This document shows, in pieces, positions 56,241-64,000 of a stretch of 64,000 nucleotides of DNA; positions within the stretch are counted from its first letter, which is position 1, and every line of letters begins with the position of its first letter. Origin of the DNA: Limonium bicolor (lineage: Eukaryota > Streptophyta > Magnoliopsida > Caryophyllales > Plumbaginaceae); NCBI GenBank assembly GCA_023374045.1, contig CM041777.1:110573588-110637587 (forward strand), read 5' to 3'. The notes under the pieces were generated by a model. It made no database searches and was not told where the DNA came from. It worked only from the letters and a program-made list of their open reading frames with translations. The position numbers and the translations under genes are program-made.

Positions 56241-56930
56241 AGGCAGTGATCCAGAAGGTCATCCCTGCTGATCTGCTTCAGGACCCCCGAGAGCGAGTCC
56301 TCTTCGCACTGTTGGTTGCGAATGTTCTCCCCAGACAGAGCTCAGATCTGAACCACACTGACTGTCTTCTTCTTCAAGCTGTGCTAAATCCAAATTTTGC
56401 TGGGGCTGCTGAGGTCACATACTTGCCATGGGTCATCTCCCTGCATCTTCGCTACATTGTGGAGCACAAGGACCGGCATAAGCTTGGATATCTGGTCATG
56501 ATATGTCAGTTGCTTCGATGGCAACTGCTATCCTTTCCATCTGAGGGGCTTCGTGTTGCGCGGTCCCCTATTGATATCGGCGCTATGAAAAAGATGTGGT
56601 TTGAGTTTGACGGGGTGACTTGGAGGAAGAAGGCTGCCCCGAGGTCACAGAAGTGCTAGAGAGAGGCTGGTGAGGGTCTGTCAGAGCCAGCTACTCCACC
56701 TGCAGATGAAGATGAGGATGCTTATGCAGCACTGCCGGCTCCTGGGAGTGAGTATGTCACGCGTTATGAGTTTGATCAGCTCGAGTCTCGCTTTGTGGAC
56801 ATGGATCGTCGCTACCAGGCGAAGATGAGGTTCTCCAGCAGTAGGCTCGTCGCTCTCAGGAGGATTATGGAGCCTCACTCGCTCAGTTTCAGTAGTGGCA
56901 GGCGTTCTATAACCCTCCACAGTGATGGAT
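56241..56930 (+). pseudogene. E1 env-like ORF, plus-strand copy
   Basis: ADLLQDPRERVLFALLVANV through SQKC, a tag at about 56,657, then REAGEGLSEPA, EYVTRYEFDQLESRFVDMDR and a frameshift before the end. It is the counterpart of the inverted copy at 54004-54783 with different lesions. Confidence 0.8.
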
Positions 56931-58319
56931 GATGCTATTCTTTTCATTTCGATGTCATTTCTGGACTTGTTTTTTTTTATTTCAGTTGTTATTAGATTTT
57001 ATTCTTTTTAGTTTATTTTCTGTTATTTATTAAAGTTGTATTTTCTTTATTTCATTTCTAGTTATGTTCTTCACTTGGAATTATGGTACTAATCATTACT
57101 AGTGTTTGATGTTTGTGTGCAAGTTTGCTGTTATCGTGATGATTCCATGTAGGGACACTTGCTTGGACGCAAGTGTGAGGAAACATTCTACCCCTGGCAA
57201 GAAATTAAGTGTGAGGAAGGACCTCTTCCCTCTTCCTCAATCAATCAAAAGAAAATTCAGGGGAGTTTTAGTTTTCTTTCTTTTTCGTTTGTGTTCAGCC
57301 TGTGCTTCAACGTGTTCCATCTCTGTTCCATTTATAATTCACCCTTGTGAGCCTGACACATTTCGTAAGATCTTTTTCTTGTGTTAATTTTGTGAACAAT
57401 GAGGACATTGCTCCTCTTTAAGTGTGAGGAAGGGGAGATCTTTCTACATGTGTCAGCCATTTATTTTGCATCCCGCGTTAGTTTTTTATTGTTCTTGGGC
57501 TATATGGGGGTAAGTTTCTTGGAGTGCTTTTACGTGTTGAATACTCGGGTGAATTTTCGTTGTGGAGTCGAGTCTAGTGATGACTTTAGGGATTGGTTTG
57601 CTCAAAGCAGTGTGTTCTCGTGTTTTAGAAATTGCTGAATTTTATTAAATGTCTGTGGACAAGCTGATTATGGAGTCAGAACTGGTTTAACTTGGAAGCT
57701 TGGGAATGATGAGAATGTTTGGAATGGAGGATAAGGGCAAGGTACTCCTCTGATCTGATATATTTTCTGAACCAAAACAGGCCTCTTCCATCCGGTTATT
57801 AAGTCCTTGGGATGTTTCATCACCCATTTACCTAAGATCATCTGATCTGGGATAAAAGACCCAACACCGTTACAAGGATGGAGAGAAAAGTCTAGGGAAT
57901 GAATTAATTGTGGGAACAATTTAATATATATGCAAGAAAAAAAAGAGGAGGCTCTTTAAAGTTTTATGTTTATTGCAAATCCCTTAATTGGATCATGAGT
58001 GCGTGGTGTTGAAAGGTACTGTGGAATAGGGCAGTACTTCACACCTCTTGTCATCCATGGGTTTGAGAAGAGAAACGGTTGGAAGGTTCCGAGTTACTCT
58101 GTGTTTTGACTTTGTGTTTTGACTTCTTCATAATTTTTGTTTTAAAGCTTGTTTCACTGTTTAAGAGGCATACAGTTAAGAGCAGATTTATTCTTGGGTT
58201 GTTATTATGGTTTAATTTCCTTTTATGTTGTTCAAACCCGAGATTTGGTACTAAGGCATTTTGAGATATCTTATTCCTGTTTTGCTTGAGGACAAGCAAA
58301 AGCTAAGTGTGAGAAGGTT
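56931..58319 (+). mobile_element. E1 3' noncoding region and polypurine tract
   Basis: Contains aagtgtgaggaa motifs at about 57,172, 57,208 and 57,420, and a final aagtgtgagaaggtt just before the 52-bp LTR. No gene is present. Confidence 0.78.
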
Positions 58320-58371
58320 TGATAAGTGTGAAATATGCATAGTTTTTAGTATAACATTTTCCCTGTTTGCA
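58320..58371 (+). mobile_element. E1 3' LTR of only 52 bp
   Basis: tgataagtgtgaaatatgca at the start and acattttccctgtttgca at the end, directly after the polypurine tract and before tccgg. It is identical to the 5' LTR (34838-34889) except for one base. Confidence 0.88.
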
Positions 58372-58376
58372 TCCGG
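58372..58376 (+). repeat. E1 target-site duplication, 3' copy (tccgg)
   Basis: Directly after the 52-bp LTR and followed by the CDT1-like coding sequence actatgataaatctg. It matches 34890-34894 in inverse orientation. Confidence 0.85.
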
Positions 58377-59207
58377 ACTATGATAAATCTGAAACACCCA
58401 CTAAGTTAATTCGCGGTGCTCAGAGAAGCATGAAGTTTGATTTTCAGGAGAAAGAAGTTGCTCTAACTGAAAAAAGCCAGATCTTTCTTCTGTTAACAAT
58501 GATCTGGCTGATGTGCTCCCAGTAGATTTATTGCAATCTGTAAGTGGATTCTATTGTGAGAGTTCATCTGATGAGTCTTGTTAATAATTTTTCTGTTCTC
58601 TATCTAAAAGTTTGCTTCTTGCCATACAGCTGAAAGAGAAGGAGATGGAATGAATTGAATCTCAGGATCCGGCAATCTCTCAAGCTAAGAGGAAACGGCA
58701 TCTAATAGGTGGTTTGATAAACTTGTTTGATTTGATCCGTCTCCTGTTTCTGTCAGTCAACTGCACAGTTATCCCCAAGCATGAGTTCCTGGATAGACGG
58801 TCACTGAGCATTTTGACAAGAGTAAGAAAAGGAATCCCCTTCAAGAATTTATTTTTTTGTTAATGCTTGAATGACTACTTTTTGGCCCAGTATTTTGAAT
58901 CACTGAAATTATATGCCTCTTCTTTGCGTTCAGGAGAAGTGGAAGAACAGATCAAAATAATGATGGAGCTTGTCCCTGAATTTATATCTGAGACAAAGGA
59001 TTCTCGAGGGGATAATCTGATTCGGTCAGTTCAATGTTCTTGTCTATTTATACTTCCCTACTTGTGATGTATCTACCTAATTGAAATATGATAGTGGGTC
59101 TCTGTTATTTGAATACCCTTTTAATCGAAATGTATAACCTCTTTTTCAGGCTTAATAAATCTGCAGATGCTCAAGTTGTTCGCAAGCAACTGCTGAAGGC
59201 TGAATAG
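58377..59207 (+). pseudogene. CDT1: CDT1-like, C-terminal winged-helix exons
   Basis: Exons at 58377-58539 (YDKSETPTKLIRGAQRSMKF, and after a frameshift DLADVLPVDLLQS), 58630-58821 (SQDPAISQAKRKRHLIGGLI), 58934-59024 (EVEEQIKIMMELVPEFISET) and 59150-59207 (LNKSADAQVVRKQLLKAE, stop tag 59205-59207). These match the plant CDT1 C-terminal region that contacts MCM. Introns have gt/ag borders. A tga at 58651-58653 and the frameshift in the first exon show decay beyond the Athila insertion. The preceding coding sequence is at 34890-35338 on the minus strand. Confidence 0.82.
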
Positions 59208-62200
59208 AGGAAGGGTCCTTTAGAAAGATGCACTGCATGATGTGATAGGAAGCTGTCATATCTATGATATTTGGCAACTTGTAAATAGTTGATGGGTTTA
59301 GGTTTAGTTCTGTATATTTACTTTACCTTGATTCTAGACAGACCTTGTGGATGCATTCAGCTGTAATATATATATTTGATTTTGCAATGTGATGACCTCC
59401 AGTTATAGAACATAGATCAACAGACTAGGTGTTTCCCTTTCCTAATGTATGCTCAGTAACGTCATTCATCCTATGTATCTAATCTAGGAATCAAATTGTT
59501 TAACTTGTAAACTGAATTGGCCTAGTGGAAATGTGAACTTATGCAGTGGGCATAATCTGAAATGAAAAGAAATATCCTCACAGTCGAATTGCCTACAGGC
59601 TTTCACTCTGAACATATAATCTATGAAATCTTGTAACGATATCCCAGTGAATAGTATTTGGATGATGTTTCTGTCTAATAAAAAGAGGTTATGGATACCA
59701 CTGAATGATCAACGTGATGCAAAGTGTGGTGGTACTACTTAGTCAATATGCCAATATTCTTCTGTCTGAGTTGGATTACATCTGGTTGTGTATAGAAAGG
59801 TGCACATCTCACTAACTCAGAACCCGGTACAGCTCAGGCTCCCTTTTACATCTGGTTGTCTATGAGAAGAACAACTTAATAATTTGAGAAATTTAGAACA
59901 ATTTTGATAGTTGATTATAGCAAACTTGTGCAAAACTGGTGAAGTTGATTTTTCAGTTTGGGGGCTATGTGCAGCAAGGTCAATTTATCTTCCTGTTACC
60001 TTCTAAATCATATGCTCTAACTTTATTCTTGGTGATTTATGCTAACTGTTTCTAAGTTGGGTATAGCCATGAAATTCGGAAGAGACTCTTGTTCAGGTTT
60101 TACTTTGACTGGTTGCTTACCACCCTTTCCCCATAGCAACAGATAGTGTCTTGTCTCAATTGTTATTCCTCCCACTATACTCATACTGCACTATTCAGAC
60201 GATAGATCTATTTGGATAGATAGTAGATAGAATAGAAGCAAACACACCTTGGATAGGGAAGTGTAGTTCATTCACTGGCAAAATAAAGTACCTTGCAATG
60301 CATATCCTTTCACTTGGGATGAAGTGAGTGAAGACCGTGATGAGCAGAGTTGGCAGTGCGGCAAAACATGGTAACCATAGCAGGGCCAAAACTTTATTGC
60401 ACCATACCAACATTGAAGAATTCAACCCAGACGATGCCAATCTCTGGTAAGAAAGCACCATTTAAGCTGAGTTAAGTTTTCTATTTTTCATATCTGGATT
60501 AGTATGTTCAATAATTGTTACTTGTTTGGGGACTGATTGACTAACTGAAAGTGATGGCATGAAGGATTAGGTCTTTCAAGTATCTGGGTCATGTCCTGTG
60601 ATGAATGCAGCGTTGATTGCTGTTTGAGCTGTTCCAATGAAGCGAGCCCATTCGGCTAATGAAAGTTGCGCTAGATACATGCATGGGATAGCTAGGAGAC
60701 ATTAAAATTAAAACCGAAGTTCAGGCCAGTAGTCTAACATGTCTGGTTCTGTGTCATTTTGGGCTTCTGAGTTCCTTCTCTATGAAACAAGAAAGATGCA
60801 ACAAAAATCCCATTGATCGATCTCAGGTAGGTAGGAGCCCTATACATTATGACGAGAAGCCATAATTTCAGATACAACTCCAAAACAAGATAGTTATTAT
60901 ATACTAGTAAAAAGTTGCAAGAGAAAGTGCACAATAAATAAATCTACAATAGGTTTTCTGGGATCAAATTATGTTGTTCCTAATCGTTCTTTTTAATTTA
61001 AAAGTTGTTCAAATTTACCTAGAATCTTTTGATGTGAAAATTGTTTGTGTTATTCAAACTTATGTAATGATTGTTCGAATGTTGTTCAAGAATGTATAAT
61101 ATTATCATACAGATAGCGGTTTTGGCTAGAGACTATCTGCATTTGCGGCCACAATCCAATAGATGCTTCAATCTGCATTTACTTATATAGCTCGGTTATA
61201 CGTACATGTACTTAAAAGCCAGTGAGATGGACTCAGAATTTGTGTTTTAATCCACTGCCCTTGATAACAGTATCATAAGATCCTTCGACATTAACTACAC
61301 AAGATTGCAAGTCCACAAATTAAAACACAATGACACCAACCGCAGAAATACTAACTAGCTAGCATTCCTCCATTTCTAAGGGTAGCAATCTCGCCTTCCA
61401 GTGCCGGGAGGGAAGAGCACAAGTTGGCAAGTTGATGAAACTTAAATACCTGTTTGATTAATTAACTCGATCTTACATTACATGTCCTGTGTGATACGAA
61501 ACCCTCTTCTAGCCAAGAAATCTCGCTTCAGCTTAATTAACATCTCCCTGACTACCTTTCTCAAACAAATAAACAAACCTCCGACAGTCATCGTCTACAG
61601 GTAGCAGCTATATATGGACGTGCTAATTAATATTTTGACACAACATGTAATGTTGACAAGATCTTAAGAGAAACTTATTGGGAGGTCTTTTAATTGAATA
61701 TGAGTCTCAAATCTACCTTAATCTATTGTGTCTAAGCCTATCGAAGTAGAATACAATCTTCTGTATCGCTCCAATTTCGGGGACATCGAAGTAGAATACA
61801 ATCGAGTTTGATCATATATTCCTTAGGTTGATATAAGAGCTGTGAAAAAGCTTATTGGTATCTAGTGACCGCAGAGAAAAACATCGAATCATTTGGTACC
61901 ACAAGAAATGACAATTATAGTCAAGGTCATGGACTCATGGTAAAAGTTTACACTCCACTCAAATAGATTTACTTCAATTTTCTTAGATACCCAGTAATCA
62001 AGCAATATTATGAAGAGAAATAATATGAACTCCCTCTGCTTCACTTTAAGGATTTGATTGCCTCAAATATTCCAAGATGCAAGCGCGAAGATACCTATGA
62101 GAGCAGAGTCAGCTAGCTAATCCAGTCCCAGTATGTTTATGATAATTTTAAGATATTATATAACTTCATTGTTAGTCATTCACCTATATATCATAATATT

Positions 62201-62877
62201 CCTATTAGGTGTCATTGAAAACTCGATCATCAAATATCGCATTTACTTGTATAGTATTTTGCCTGTCGCGCATTTGGGAAAACAATCTTAGCAGCTTTAG
62301 TTTATTTTATCTTGAGTTCAACAAAAGGCGTAGATCTTAAAGGACAGAAAGAGTTAGTAATGCAAACTTCTTAATTAAGCTCAAGGATATAACTTTCATG
62401 ATGTAACTTCAGCCAAGAATTAATAGAGTCGTATACTGTTTAGAATAGAATCAAACTGTTGATTGATAAAATGATGATGATCATGATGTATGCGTAATGT
62501 ACTTTGTTAACCGGTACTTAATGATTGATGAGATTTACTTATTTTGGATTTATCCTCGAGACTATATATTTATTTGAGCCATTAATCCTTGAGAAGAAAT
62601 GTAATGCTTATTACTAAGCAATTCAAAAGATTGAGCCTTAATTAGAACTTGTGATTGCTAGTTCTATCTGTTGAATTTGCTTGCTTTCCTCCATGGATAT
62701 CCCTATTTGGATATGATGGAACGGGGAGCCATAAATTAAACTACTATTCTAAATGGGGTGGAAAAAAGTAGTTAGAGGACATTTGATCCTTTGCACCTTA
62801 TATATTTGAGCATTAGATGCCAAACCCTGTGACTTGTGAGGAGTGATATACAGGAATCAAGGGTACCGTAACTATAA

Positions 62878-62879
<2 letters not shown>
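59208..62879. other. 3' flank of CDT1-like and intergenic DNA
   Basis: The first 200 bases are a plausible 3' UTR (ataatatatatatttg near 59,365). The rest has only short frames without recognisable families. One 19-base direct repeat, atcgaagtagaatacaatc, occurs at 61,742 and 61,786. Confidence 0.45.

Positions 62880-62949
<70 letters not shown>
62880..62949. repeat. (TA)n microsatellite, about 35 units
   Basis: A perfect TA dinucleotide run of about 70 bases. Confidence 0.97.
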
Positions 62950-62954
<5 letters not shown>

Positions 62955-64000
62955 TTTGCATTAGATAGGGTGAGGGGTCATGTGTTTGGTTCCAGTTCAG
63001 TTTGTTTTTGTCTAGTTAGAGAAATTGGTACCCACCATTGGATTTGGAGTCTAAACATAAAAGTTGGAAGTAATGGCTTTTCTCTCTGACTACTCTCGTG
63101 TCATCCCTCTCAAACTTCCCTTGAGCTATATATATGACGTACGCTCCATGAGCAATTATAAGTGATGTTAAAGTCGAGATGTCGTAGCTACAAGAAGCCT
63201 TTGAAAATCTAGCAATCAAGGTAGCAGTATTTGGATGAACTTCAAAGTGAAGTTTCACCATGTACAAGGCCTGCATGCAGTTCCTTCTCGTTTCATGTGA
63301 CTATGTGAGTGGTTCTCAATTCTATGTATATCTCTCGAGAGAAGTTTGCCCTTGCTTTGGGTATCTTTTGAGTTATATATATATTGTAGTCTTTGATTTA
63401 TGTTATTTTATTAATACTGATAATAAGAGTTGTTCTCTTTAACGGGTGGGGCATGTAATTTGGGTCCATAGACTGGCTCTAAGCTTATCCATATTCAACT
63501 TGATTAAAATTATATGAACCCAAACGTAATAAAATAATAATTGGGTTACAATTTTTCTACCCAAATTCATCCCATATAAAATCATTGAACCTAAACCCAA
63601 CCGTCTAACCCAACATAACATATACTTCTAATTACTGCAAAACTGGAAGAAACCACTCTAAAACCTGCAATGACGCAGAATATTGAGAAGTCTTGCTCAT
63701 ATACTCCTTCGTATATTCATCATATACTTAGAGAATTGGTTCTGTTTATTTATTATACTAATAGTTATAGGATTAATACATATTTAAGTAACATATTTAT
63801 CTATTAATGAAATAAAGAAAACATGTTGGATTGATTTAGGTTAGAACTTTTAATCCATATTCAACCAAAAAATTAAATAATTAACCTAAAATCCGATTTA
63901 AAGAGTAAATGAGTCAATAAACTTAAATTAACTCGTTATTTACCGGTTAGATTTGGATCAAATTTTCATTAAAAATTATCACCCAATAGGCCAATAACCA
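62950..64000. other. AT-rich intergenic DNA
   Basis: No supported gene. Short frames at 63016-63621 have no recognisable family. Confidence 0.45.

Noticed and set aside
60195..60461. 88-residue minus-strand ORF with hydrophobic stretches
   Set aside because: No recognisable domain, AT-rich surroundings, no supporting signals.

Overview
The window is nuclear DNA of a flowering plant, most likely a eudicot. It is AT-rich, has plant-style introns, carries a small plant-specific DUF7722-type gene and a CDT1-like replication-licensing gene, and is dominated by Ty3/gypsy Athila elements primed by tRNA-Asp. There is nothing prokaryotic or organellar in it. Only one host gene looks intact (5164-5496). 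The other recognisable host gene, CDT1-like, is a broken pseudogene in two pieces.

Left part (1-15,560). A chromovirus-type LTR end is followed by a 5'-truncated LINE with a poly-A tail and then the DUF7722-like gene with its TATA box. Next come an undescribed TIR element whose ends are themselves hairpins and whose core is tandem repeats, CACTA-like DNA carrying a 1.36-kb solo LTR (TSD tagtg), a copia RNase H scrap, two tRNA-like SINE-type modules, and about 2.9 kb with no recognisable gene.

Middle and right (15,561-58,376). Three Athila-type elements are nested and rearranged; I name them E0, E1 and E2. E1 inserted into the CDT1-like gene (TSD tccgg) and has LTRs of only 52 bp. E2, a full gag-pol-env-like Athila now full of frameshifts, sits in E1 gag (TSD gcagc). 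E0, a gag-only element without pol, inserted at cccac. In both E0 and E1 the two TSD copies now face each other in opposite orientation. The CDT1 N-terminal exons (minus strand, 34,890-36,216) and C-terminal exons (plus strand, 58,377-59,207) therefore lie 22 kb apart and head in opposite directions. The simplest reading is an inversion of roughly 33 kb with breakpoints inside Athila sequence, accompanied by inverted duplications; a misassembly in near-identical repeats is the main alternative. Between E0 and the CDT1 5' end lie a 2.9-kb solo LTR inserted in a copia pol relic and a repeat-rich element of unknown type.

Inside the Athila complex, several parts are present as large inverted copies: LTR plus env-like region at 16.9-21.7 kb versus 28.5-33.3 kb, gag plus LTR at 31.7-34.5 versus 49.6-52.4 kb, and gag-protease arms at 52.6-54.0 versus 54.8-56.2 kb. 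The LTRs carry an array of about 35-bp palindromes built from gtccgaac. A second, five-unit array of the same palindrome lies inside E2 just upstream of the env-like ORF leader, which suggests a shared regulatory module.

Right end (59,208-64,000). Downstream of the CDT1-like 3' end I see AT-rich intergenic DNA with a long (TA)n tract and no supported gene.
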